A stretch of 64,000 bases of DNA. Source: an uncultured Odoribacter sp. (GTDB lineage: Bacteria > Bacteroidota > Bacteroidia > Bacteroidales > Marinifilaceae). The translations under genes were made by a program, and so were the position numbers. Shown piece by piece: positions 42,358 to 51,105 of the stretch (the stretch's first letter is position 1; every line of letters begins with the position of its first letter). The DNA lies in NCBI GenBank assembly GCA_910588375.1, contig CAJUQA010000003.1, positions 186,001-250,000 on the forward strand, read 5' to 3'. Below the pieces are notes generated by a model. That model did no database searches. It was not told the DNA's origin and was given only the letters and a program-made list of their open reading frames with translations.

Positions 42358-44700
42358 TTACTCACTCTTCAACACTTTCACCGGATTGACATTCGCGGCT
42401 TTCCAAGTCTGGTAACTTACAGTCAGCAAAGTGATGACGAAAGTAAAGGCACCTGCCAGCCCGAATACCCACCAGCTTAATGCCGTACGTTCCACAAATC
42501 CCTCCTGCCAGTTCGTCACAAACAGATAAGCCACCGGACACGCCAAAAGAAAGGAGATACCCACCCATACAAAGAAGTCCCGGTTCAAAATCAATAGCAA
42601 TTCTTTCACCGACGCCCCGTTAACTTTGCGGATGCCGACTTCTTTCAAGCGGCGTTGCGTCACGTAATAAGCCATAGCAAACAATCCGGCGACGCTGATG
42701 ATTAATGTAATGGTCATAGCAACACCCAAAATATTTCCGGCATTCGTTTCCGCCTTATACAATTGCGCATACTGACTGTCGAGGAAATGATAGTCGAACG
42801 GTTTTCCCGGATTCAGGTCATTCCATTTCGCCTGCACGATACGGATTGCTTCCTGCGGGTCGCCTTGTACCTTGAAAAAGACGGCGGGATAACCGTAAAT
42901 GCCCTCATACGAGAAATAGATTTGCGGATCAACAGCCTGATGAAGAGATTTCGTATAGGCGTCCTTCACTACGCCGCGCACGGTATAATAGCCGCCATTT
43001 GCAGCCAGACGTTCACCTACAGCATTCGTAAATCCCAACATTCGGGCAGCGGTTTCATTGATAATACAATAATGGAGCGAATCGCCGGCATCTTCTGCAA
43101 ACTCTTGTCCCTCTTTCATCTCCATTCCCATGAGCCGAAAATAATTGGGTTTTATCTGGCAGAATTCCATCAAATAGTTTTGATCGTCTCCCGATTTTGC
43201 AACGGCATCCCCGCGACACCAGCCCAGCGGGTCGGTATCTTTCTGCGTAACCTCTACAATGGAAGGATGTGACTGCATCTCCTGACAGAATGAATCGTAA
43301 TTCTTTATGAAACCGCCCCGGTCCGCCACATAAAAAATATTCTCCTTATCGAAGCCCAAATCTTTATGTATCATGTATTCCACCTGCTTTTCAATAAAAA
43401 ATACCGAAATCAGGATGACAATCGCCGCCGTGAACTGGGTAATGATTAATCCCTTTTGAAGAAACGACAGATTTTTCCCTTTAAATTGTCCTTTCAAAGT
43501 CTCCACCGCATTGAACTTTGTCATATAAAAAGCGGGAAAGGTGCCGGCAGCCAACATAACTATAAACATAATCGCCGCCAAGAATCCGTATAACAAGGGA
43601 CTCTTAAAATCAATGGACAACCGATAATCCGCCAGCCGGTTGAACAAGGGCAAAGCCATCGTCGCCAGTATCGTACCGGCAATAACCGCCAATATCACAT
43701 AATAAAATGTTTCCCTATAAAACTCCCCTATCAGCATGCCTTTGTCCGCTCCATGCGTCTTGCGGACCCCGATAGACTTCGCCCGCAAAAAAGAAGTGGA
43801 AATAAACAGATTGATGAAATTAATACAGGCAATCACCAAAATAACAAAAGCCGTCAGCACAAATACCATCACCAGATTCTTATTGCCGTGGACGACATTA
43901 TCGAATTTCAGCGTATTGTTAAAATAAATATCCGACAACGGTTGTAACCGATACTCGAAAGAGAGCTGCTTGAAAATAGGATTCGATTGTCGGATAACTT
44001 CCGTCATGCTTTTCTCAATCTTGGATATAAACGCCGGATTCGGAATTTTGAAATAAGTAATGTAAGCATCCGATGTTCCATAATCAAGAGTTTGCGCCCA
44101 ATAACCGGTAAAAGGCGCCACAATATGTGTCTGCAAATGGGAATTAATCGGCATGTTTTCCATCAATCCCACAACTGTATAATCTTTTTCACCCAACCGC
44201 ACGGTTTTTCCTATCGGGTCTTCACCGGGAAAATAACCGGTAGCGGCATATTCATCTATCACCAACCCGTCCGGAGCCGATAAGCAGGTTGAAGGATTAC
44301 CGGCCTTTAACGCAAAAGAGAAAAAGGTGAAAAAAGAAGAATCCGCCAGAAAAATATTTCTTCCGGGATAGAGGACATTGTCAATCGTTATATCATACGT
44401 CATGGGCGCTACCCGACACATGGACTCAATCTCCGGGAACATCCGGAGCGCATCTTCCCCCGCTTTCTTATAAGTGGCACCTACTTGGGCAAACTCGCCG
44501 TTCAGGATTATCGCCCCGTTTATCCGGTACATCTTATCCTTGTCCCGGTGGAAAGCATCAAAACTGAACTCATTCACTGCCCAAAGCCCGATTAAAATCA
44601 CAACGGCTATCGCCACCGCCAAACTGCCGATACTCAACACCCCGACCGTCTTCTGCTTTTGCAGATTTCTCCAAAATATTTTCAGACTATTACTATACAT
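42358..44700 (-). CDS. Two-repeat FtsX/MacB-type ABC permease C
   Basis: The 780-residue permease has MYSNSLKIFWRNLQKQKTVGVLSIGSLAVAIAVVILIG as TM1. The first coupling motif KSIGVRKTHGADKGM follows the second helix, and helix 5 is followed by HKDLGFDKENIFYV. The last coupling motif KEVGIRKVNGASVKE and three helices lead to the end NPVKVLKSE. Two periplasmic MacB-like domains lie between. It is a single-gene unit with its own sigma54-like promoter and enhancer pair (44727-44834) and a terminator, but no adjacent ATPase, so it must borrow one. Confidence 0.92.
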   Translation of the reverse strand: MYSNSLKIFWRNLQKQKTVGVLSIGSLAVAIAVVILIGLWAVNEFSFDAFHRDKDKMYRINGAIILNGEFAQVGATYKKAGEDALRMFPEIESMCRVAPMTYDITIDNVLYPGRNIFLADSSFFTFFSFALKAGNPSTCLSAPDGLVIDEYAATGYFPGEDPIGKTVRLGEKDYTVVGLMENMPINSHLQTHIVAPFTGYWAQTLDYGTSDAYITYFKIPNPAFISKIEKSMTEVIRQSNPIFKQLSFEYRLQPLSDIYFNNTLKFDNVVHGNKNLVMVFVLTAFVILVIACINFINLFISTSFLRAKSIGVRKTHGADKGMLIGEFYRETFYYVILAVIAGTILATMALPLFNRLADYRLSIDFKSPLLYGFLAAIMFIVMLAAGTFPAFYMTKFNAVETLKGQFKGKNLSFLQKGLIITQFTAAIVILISVFFIEKQVEYMIHKDLGFDKENIFYVADRGGFIKNYDSFCQEMQSHPSIVEVTQKDTDPLGWCRGDAVAKSGDDQNYLMEFCQIKPNYFRLMGMEMKEGQEFAEDAGDSLHYCIINETAARMLGFTNAVGERLAANGGYYTVRGVVKDAYTKSLHQAVDPQIYFSYEGIYGYPAVFFKVQGDPQEAIRIVQAKWNDLNPGKPFDYHFLDSQYAQLYKAETNAGNILGVAMTITLIISVAGLFAMAYYVTQRRLKEVGIRKVNGASVKELLLILNRDFFVWVGISFLLACPVAYLFVTNWQEGFVERTALSWWVFGLAGAFTFVITLLTVSYQTWKAANVNPVKVLKSE

Positions 44701-44726
44701 GACATAAAATTTATATTACTCCTCCT

Positions 44727-44742
44727 ATCAATTCGTATGCCA
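44727..44742 (-). promoter_or_regulatory. Sigma54 (-24/-12) promoter of permease C
   Basis: On the minus strand TGGCATA-N4-TTGAT, four of five matches in the -12 half and the invariant GG at -24. The start codon is 26 bases downstream. Confidence 0.65.
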
Positions 44743-44795
44743 AAAGAAAATCACAATGAAAATCAACGACATAAACGACACGACCATTTCAACAG

Positions 44796-44834
44796 TGTCT
44801 AAAATCTTTACATCAGGTGTCAAATAATCAACCA
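44796..44834. promoter_or_regulatory. Tandem enhancer sites for permease C
   Basis: TGTC-N9-TACA (44796-44812) and a weaker TGTC-N9-ACCA (44818-44834), starts 22 bp apart. The proximal site lies 53 bases upstream of the -24 element. They adjoin the end of the AlbA_2 gene. Confidence 0.65.
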
Positions 44835-44844
44835 CCAGATTCCC

Positions 44845-46233
44845 TTATGTTTCCTTTACAAAATAACCACCTGTTTTTTTCGCGCCACGATACTCTATGA
44901 GTCCAAATCCGGCCAACATTTTCAATGCGCGCTTTATCGTTGCATCACTCTTCCCAATTAATTTACTTAAATGGTTACGCCGGATTCCCGGATAATGCCT
45001 GACGGCATCCAATACCATTTTTCCCATCCCGGAAAGACAATTTAATGGGTCATTTAATGGGTCATTTAATGGATCATTTATGAGCCTGTAATTCTTTACA
45101 CGCTTCTGAAAGATCACGGAAAAGAAACCTTTTGTTTCAAAAACAGGCTCCGGCAATCCGGCTTCTTTCATAAGCGCACACATACGGGGGATACCGGAAC
45201 CAACCTTTTCAACGAGATGCATACGGGTAAACAATCCGAATATAAGAGGATTCCGACTCATACTCTTATGCCCGAATTTTTCGGCAACGCCAGGCAGTAA
45301 ACCTCCCGGATTGGAAATTTCCACCCGGTCGTCATAGACTTCCACCATTATGGTCGCTCCTTCTTCATAAAAGTCTCGATGGCAAATAGCGTTCATAACC
45401 GCCTCTTTAAATACGTCAAGGGGCACTTCCCAAATTTCCTTACGCGGCCCTGTACCTTCAATGATATATTCCACCTCCAACTTGCTTTCTATCCATGAAA
45501 GTGTATCAATATATTGCTGATAAAGAGGACCAACAAAAGTCTTATCGTCAATTATATGTACTTTATCAAGACCTTTAAAACGCACACAACGGATAACGGC
45601 ATGAGGAAATTTGCGTTCCAGTTCTCTGCCGAAGAACAACGCACCTGCATTTTTGACAACTCCATCCTCTGAAAGCAATTCAAGATTATCAAACAATTGA
45701 GGCATTGAAATATCCTTGGAAATATGTGATTTTTCCAGAAACAACTTTAAATTCCGTAACTCGACATCATTCTCAATATCAAACCATTTACAGGGGATAG
45801 CGTCATAAAAGATTTTGGAACATTCAGCAAAAAAAGCCCGTATTTCTTCCGCAGATTTCAATTTCTGACAATTTGCTCCTTCCCTTACATAAATAACACC
45901 TCCCATAATATAAGGGCGGTCTTTGCCGGCAGGGACATCAACAACCCACACAGTCTTTCCTTCTACCTCTACCGAATAAAGGTCACAATGCAAAGCAGGC
46001 GAAATTTCTCCTATGGTATCCTGAATAGCCGAACGTTTATTATTGTCGATTTCTGCACCTATAATTTCGTTATCATTATCTATACCGATAAAAATATATC
46101 CTCCGGCAGCATTGGCAAACCCGGCCACTTCCTCTGAGAGCTCGCGGACTTTAGAAGGCACACGAACTTTGAAGTCCACATTATAACCTTCTCCCCCTTT
46201 TATAAACTCAATGATTTGAGATGCAGTCAACAT
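44845..46233 (-). CDS. AlbA_2 (Schlafen-like) domain transcriptional regulator
   Basis: The 462-residue protein of the COG2865 type has an N-terminal AlbA_2 domain (EGYNVDFKVRVPSKVRELSEEVAGFANAAGGYIFIGIDND) and a central GHKL-like region with EAVMNAICHRDF and VEISNPGGLLPG. A low-complexity NDPLNDPLNDPLN linker follows (45039-45087), then a winged-helix end (HYPGIRRNHLSKLIGKSDATIKRALKML). Such proteins are thought to be DNA- or RNA-associated regulators; the reaction, if any, is unclear. It has its own -7 element and interrupts the permease block. I see no direct link to the transport system. Confidence 0.85.
   Translation of the reverse strand: MLTASQIIEFIKGGEGYNVDFKVRVPSKVRELSEEVAGFANAAGGYIFIGIDNDNEIIGAEIDNNKRSAIQDTIGEISPALHCDLYSVEVEGKTVWVVDVPAGKDRPYIMGGVIYVREGANCQKLKSAEEIRAFFAECSKIFYDAIPCKWFDIENDVELRNLKLFLEKSHISKDISMPQLFDNLELLSEDGVVKNAGALFFGRELERKFPHAVIRCVRFKGLDKVHIIDDKTFVGPLYQQYIDTLSWIESKLEVEYIIEGTGPRKEIWEVPLDVFKEAVMNAICHRDFYEEGATIMVEVYDDRVEISNPGGLLPGVAEKFGHKSMSRNPLIFGLFTRMHLVEKVGSGIPRMCALMKEAGLPEPVFETKGFFSVIFQKRVKNYRLINDPLNDPLNDPLNCLSGMGKMVLDAVRHYPGIRRNHLSKLIGKSDATIKRALKMLAGFGLIEYRGAKKTGGYFVKET
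45039..45087. repeat. 12-bp tandem repeat in the AlbA_2 gene
   Basis: About four units of CATTTAATGGGT-like sequence give three to four copies of Asn-Asp-Pro-Leu in the protein. In-frame expansion or loss would only change linker length. Confidence 0.8.
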
Positions 46234-46238
46234 AATTA

Positions 46239-46246
46239 CAAAATTA
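46239..46246 (-). promoter_or_regulatory. -7 element of the AlbA_2 gene
   Basis: On the minus strand TAATTTTG matches TAnnTTTG five bases before the ATG at 46233, so the transcript would be nearly leaderless. The -33 half is poor. Confidence 0.4.
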
Positions 46247-46293
46247 GCGATTTATTTCCAATAAACCACAATACCTAAACCACTTACATCATA

Positions 46294-48711
46294 TCATTCA
46301 TTCTTCAATACCTCCACCGGATTTACGGAAGCCGTTCGCCAGACTTGCCACGTAGTAATCAATAACACAAACACGACGGACACCACGAATACCGTTAAAT
46401 AAATCCAACCGCTTAATTCCGTTTTGTAAGCAAAATTTTCCAACCATGTATTCATGGCATAATAAGCCACTGGCAAACCGATAACGCAAGCAATAAATAC
46501 CCGCGTGATAAAATTCCGGTTCAACAAGCCAACAATCTGCCATTCCGCCGCTCCGTTCACTTTGCGTAATGCCACTTCTTTCCTCCGGCTTTCCGCCATA
46601 AACATGGAAAAGGCAAAAATTCCCATTCCGCTGATAAAAATAGTAATGCAGGTAAATACGTTAATCAATCTCACCATGGCAATATCTTTGTCATACAGCT
46701 GTGAATAACTGTATTCCCAATAAGAAAATTCCGATTGGGAAAAATGTTCTTCATACTTTTCTTTCAGATATTTCAACACATTCTCCCGGCTCCCTTCCCG
46801 GTAACGTACCAGCATGGATAACGTCCATTGAGGCAAATGATAAACAATAAAAATAGGCTGGATGGCTTCATATAGGGGGAGAAAATGAAAATCTTCCGCA
46901 ACACCGACAATCCGGAAGTGCATGCCGCTTCCATCTTTCGACTGAATGACCGTTCCCAACGGATTTTTCAACTCCAGTTGTTCTACGAATTTCTGATTGA
47001 CAATAATCTCCGGACAAGTCTTTTCCGAAAATATACTGCAAAATACTTTCCAGTCGACAGCATGAGGATAACTTTCTTTACTGATTGTCCTTCCTTCACA
47101 TAATTTAATCCGATAAGTATCTATAAACTCCTCATCCGCTTGCACTACATAACTGTTCACTGTTTTCTCCGGATGCCGTTCATCGACATAAACACTTGTA
47201 TTTTCTCCGATAAGAGGCAAATTCCATCCATTGGATACCGATATTATATCAGGATTTTGCATCCATTCCGAACGTAGTTGGTCCACGTTCATTGTCCAGT
47301 CTCTCCAAATGATTTGTACCACATTCTTGTTATCAAACCCCAATGGACGGTTTTTAATAAAATTCATCTGCCGCACCAAAACGACGGAACAACAAAGCAA
47401 CGTGGAAAAAATGCAGATTTGCGTAACGGAAAGCACTTTTCGGATATCCCATCGGTGCTCCGGATGAGTAACGGACGCTTTTATGCCGTTCCGATTCAAA
47501 TGATGTAAAATATAAAAGGACAATATGCCGGTAATCAGCAAAACGAAACACAGCAACAATCCACCGAACACAAACAGTTCACTCCCCGTGAAATGTAAAA
47601 CGTAAGGAGACTTCGGAGAGATAATCCGGACAAAAAAAGGATGCAAAAACACCGTAAGTCCCGCCATAATAATGGTTGCCAATCCGACATGAACCATCGT
47701 TTCTCCGAACAACTGTTCCCATAAATGCCGGTTGCCGGCACCAAAACAACGCTGCATGGCCAAACGGGCGGCATGGCGATTCACCCCGGCAATTTTAATC
47801 ATCACATAATTACAAGAAGCCAATAGTAAAATCAGCAAAGTAATACCGCATAAAATTCCATTCAAACGTTTGGAGCCGTGCGGAATCTCTTCCAACAAAT
47901 GCCCGGAACCGAAATAAATATCGGTCAACGGTTGTAATTCTACGGAGAAATTGTCGGCCTTAATCCATGAGTAATTTTCTTCCATCACATGGGGCATCCG
48001 CTCCTCTATGGCGGCAATATCCGCTCCCTCATTCAACTCAAAATAAGCATACAATCCCGAACATCCCCAATGACCATATTTTTCTTTGACAATGGACAAA
48101 TCGGTCACGACATCCGCCTGCAACGTAGAAGAAACCGGCACATCTTCCATGACAGCCGCCACCCGATAGAAATATCCCTTATCTTGTTCATCGCGACAAT
48201 TTTTCATAAATAACGGTTCTCCAACCGGATTCCTTTCTCCCCAAATGCGGCTTGCCATGCTCTTTGAAACAACCGCCCAGCCCGGAGCCTCCAGATTTTT
48301 CAAATCGCCTGTTATCAAAGGGAAAGTAAAAATATCGAAAAAATAACGATCAGCATACATGTTTTGTACATGAAAAGAGCCGTCCTTATCTTCTTGCGGA
48401 CCGGCAATAAAAGTAAAAGCCGGAGACACACGTGTATAATGTTTTATTCCGGGACATTCCGTTGCCGTAGCCGAAATCCAAGGATAGCACACGAAAGACT
48501 CCCAACCTTCAGGCCAATGCCTTGTTACACGGTAAATATGCTCTTTATTCGCATGAAAACGGTCCGTTTTCCATTCCTTGACCACATGGCTATATATCAG
48601 CAACGCCGCAGTCAATGCCACAGCCAGACCGACAATATTGATAAACGAATAAAGCCGGTTATTCTTTATATTCCGGACAATCAGTTTAAAATATTCCTTA
48701 TACATCGCCAT
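46294..48711 (-). CDS. Two-repeat FtsX/MacB-type ABC permease D
   Basis: The 805-residue permease is the longest of the seven. TM1 is at about 19-40 (YSFINIVGLAVALTAALLIYSHV). The first coupling region HAARLAMQRCFGAGNRH is much diverged. Helix 5 is followed by NRPLGFDNKNVVQI. The final coupling motif KEVALRKVNGAAEWQ and three helices lead to NPVEVLKNE. It is the last gene of the operon starting at 56492, six bases after permease E. An ATG two codons downstream (48705, MYKEYFK) fits the family start equally well. Confidence 0.9.
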   Translation of the reverse strand: MAMYKEYFKLIVRNIKNNRLYSFINIVGLAVALTAALLIYSHVVKEWKTDRFHANKEHIYRVTRHWPEGWESFVCYPWISATATECPGIKHYTRVSPAFTFIAGPQEDKDGSFHVQNMYADRYFFDIFTFPLITGDLKNLEAPGWAVVSKSMASRIWGERNPVGEPLFMKNCRDEQDKGYFYRVAAVMEDVPVSSTLQADVVTDLSIVKEKYGHWGCSGLYAYFELNEGADIAAIEERMPHVMEENYSWIKADNFSVELQPLTDIYFGSGHLLEEIPHGSKRLNGILCGITLLILLLASCNYVMIKIAGVNRHAARLAMQRCFGAGNRHLWEQLFGETMVHVGLATIIMAGLTVFLHPFFVRIISPKSPYVLHFTGSELFVFGGLLLCFVLLITGILSFYILHHLNRNGIKASVTHPEHRWDIRKVLSVTQICIFSTLLCCSVVLVRQMNFIKNRPLGFDNKNVVQIIWRDWTMNVDQLRSEWMQNPDIISVSNGWNLPLIGENTSVYVDERHPEKTVNSYVVQADEEFIDTYRIKLCEGRTISKESYPHAVDWKVFCSIFSEKTCPEIIVNQKFVEQLELKNPLGTVIQSKDGSGMHFRIVGVAEDFHFLPLYEAIQPIFIVYHLPQWTLSMLVRYREGSRENVLKYLKEKYEEHFSQSEFSYWEYSYSQLYDKDIAMVRLINVFTCITIFISGMGIFAFSMFMAESRRKEVALRKVNGAAEWQIVGLLNRNFITRVFIACVIGLPVAYYAMNTWLENFAYKTELSGWIYLTVFVVSVVFVLLITTWQVWRTASVNPVEVLKNE

Positions 48712-48717
48712 CCTGTA

Positions 48718-51081
48718 TTACTCATTCTTCAAAGCCTCCACCGGATTTGCCGATGCGGCTTTCCAACTCTGCCAACTCACAGTCAGCAGGGCAATAGTCA
48801 GTGTCACCGCTCCGCCCAACAGGAATATCCACCAATATACCGGTGTTTTGTAACTGAACCCTTCCAGCCAGCGATGCACGGCATACCATGCAATCGGACA
48901 TGCTAAAATAAAAGATACCAACAGCAATCTGAAAAAAGTACGGTTCAGTAACACCATAATCTGACTTTCCGTTGCCCCATTCACTTTCCGGATACCGATT
49001 TCCTTGCGTTTATACTGGGCATTGAAAACCACCAATCCGTATACCCCAACCAAAGCCAGCACAATCGCAATGCCTCCCATCAGAAACACCACCTGCATCA
49101 ACTTCTTCTCTCCTTCATAATTCTGTTGCAATGACTGGTCGAGAAACTCAAACTTGAATATTCCGTCAGGAGACAAACGCTCATAGGCCTGCCGAACATT
49201 CTTCAATGTAGCGGATAAATCGTTTCCCGACAACTTCAGGAACATGTAATTATACTCCTTCCCCTCCTGACAGGTAATTGCCAAAGGCATCAGTGGTACC
49301 CGTAGCGACATATAGTGAATATCCTTTATCACACCGACAAACCGTCCCAACTTAGGACTTGTTGCTATCGTCGTCCCGAAACTGTGTTCCAACACGGGAT
49401 GCTTCCGGATAGCCGTCTCATTCAAAATAAGCTGTGCCGACTGGTCCGACTCCGAAAAATTCTCCCCTTTCACCATAGAGGCTCCGATAAAATCCAAAAA
49501 GTTTTTATAAACAAACCAGCGGTTCAACTGCAACGCCTCGCCTTCCACCTCCAATCCTATACCGAAAATCTGACTATTCAACCCCACAACATGGTCGGCA
49601 AACGTATAATCCGTTACCCCCGGAATAGCAGTCATCTCGGAAATCAATACATTCTGACTTCCGGACAAACTTCCGTCCAACTCAAAAAAACCGATATTTT
49701 CCGTATCATACCCTAACGAAAAATGTTGCATATAGCGATATTGCGCACCGATAAACAGTGTACATATAATCAAAACTATCGATGTAATAAACTGGAAAGC
49801 CATCAATCCGTTTCTCAAGCGCATGCCTTTCGGAGACATCACGAAATTTCCCTTCAATACCAGTGCAGGCTCAAAAGAAGTCACATACCACGCGGGATAA
49901 AGCCCGGCAAACACTCCTAACAAGACGGCGGCACCGCCGATAACTGCCAAAAGCACCGCATGCTCGGCGGGAAACAACGACATATCAAACAGCGAGGCAA
50001 ATCCTGACGACGCAAATAAATAAAGCAATCCCATTGCCAACGCAAAAGCGACCAAAGAATAACTCACCGCTTCCCCCACCAAACGCATCCTCAACCTACC
50101 CACACTTGCGCCCAACACTTTTTGCGTATTCACCGCCCTCATCCGCGTCGGAGCCAACGAAATGGAGAAATTCACAAAATTGATTTCGGCTATCAGAATA
50201 ATAAGGATACCTATCGCCAGCATAATCCCGGCACTCCGTTTCGTTCCTTTTTCAAAAGTATCAAATACCGTCGTCTGGTCGTAAAATATTCCGGTCAAAG
50301 GGGAAACCCGCAAAAAGAACTTTCCCTCCTTCTCCATCTGCTCTTTTTTATGCAACCCTTTAAAAATCTCCTCCATCGGCTCAATCTTCATCCCGTTCAC
50401 CTGTTGCTGCAAAGCCTCCCGATCGCTATTCGCCGACAAAACATATATCTGGGTGCTCCAGCTTCCCCACTCATCGCTTTCCGCCAGACGGGTATAACAA
50501 TCATTTTTAAAAACCGAATTGCCGGGCAAATCCCGATACACCGCCGCCACCCTGTAGCTGTTTCCCATTCCGCCAAACACCTGTTTCCCCACAGCAGACT
50601 CCTTGCCGAAACACTTCCGGGCAATAGATAAAGGAATCATCAACATATCGGGTTCTGTCAACGCCTGCCGGGCATCTCCCTCCACAATATCAAGCCCCAG
50701 CATATCGGCAAAAGAACCCGAAACCCTCATACATCCTTCCTTAAACCTATCGGAATCTCCATTTTCCTGTTTCAACGTAAACACAATTTCACCCTGTCCG
50801 CCGATTATAAAATAATCTTCCACCAAAGGACACTGCTCTTTCAATAAAGTTCCCACAGGTTCCGGTCCGAAAGCGCTGTATTGCATCGAAACCGGGAAAA
50901 GCGTCTCCGCCCGGAAAATCCGGTCGGCATTCTTGTGAAACCGGTCATACCCGAATTGAAAACTCAGTTGTATCGCAATCACCGCAAAAGCGGCAAACGC
51001 CACGGACAAACCGAAAACATTCAGCACCCCCGCCGTCTTGAAACACCGGAAATTCATCATCAATTCGTGCAATACCCTCAT
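48718..51081 (-). CDS. Two-repeat FtsX/MacB-type ABC permease E
   Basis: The 787-residue permease has TM1 at about 18-40. APTRMRAVNTQKVLGASVGRLR closely matches permease A in the first coupling region, and SLGYDTENIGFF follows helix 5. KEIGIRKVNGATESQIMVLLN is near-identical to permease A in the last coupling region, and the protein ends NPVEALKNE. It lies 24 bases after permease F and 6 before permease D in the five-gene sigma54 operon. Greater likeness to the separately encoded permease A than to its operon neighbours suggests A and E are a recent duplication. Confidence 0.92.
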   Translation of the reverse strand: MRVLHELMMNFRCFKTAGVLNVFGLSVAFAAFAVIAIQLSFQFGYDRFHKNADRIFRAETLFPVSMQYSAFGPEPVGTLLKEQCPLVEDYFIIGGQGEIVFTLKQENGDSDRFKEGCMRVSGSFADMLGLDIVEGDARQALTEPDMLMIPLSIARKCFGKESAVGKQVFGGMGNSYRVAAVYRDLPGNSVFKNDCYTRLAESDEWGSWSTQIYVLSANSDREALQQQVNGMKIEPMEEIFKGLHKKEQMEKEGKFFLRVSPLTGIFYDQTTVFDTFEKGTKRSAGIMLAIGILIILIAEINFVNFSISLAPTRMRAVNTQKVLGASVGRLRMRLVGEAVSYSLVAFALAMGLLYLFASSGFASLFDMSLFPAEHAVLLAVIGGAAVLLGVFAGLYPAWYVTSFEPALVLKGNFVMSPKGMRLRNGLMAFQFITSIVLIICTLFIGAQYRYMQHFSLGYDTENIGFFELDGSLSGSQNVLISEMTAIPGVTDYTFADHVVGLNSQIFGIGLEVEGEALQLNRWFVYKNFLDFIGASMVKGENFSESDQSAQLILNETAIRKHPVLEHSFGTTIATSPKLGRFVGVIKDIHYMSLRVPLMPLAITCQEGKEYNYMFLKLSGNDLSATLKNVRQAYERLSPDGIFKFEFLDQSLQQNYEGEKKLMQVVFLMGGIAIVLALVGVYGLVVFNAQYKRKEIGIRKVNGATESQIMVLLNRTFFRLLLVSFILACPIAWYAVHRWLEGFSYKTPVYWWIFLLGGAVTLTIALLTVSWQSWKAASANPVEALKNE

Positions 51082-51105
51082 ACTCTTCTTTATTGAAACA
51101 ATTTA

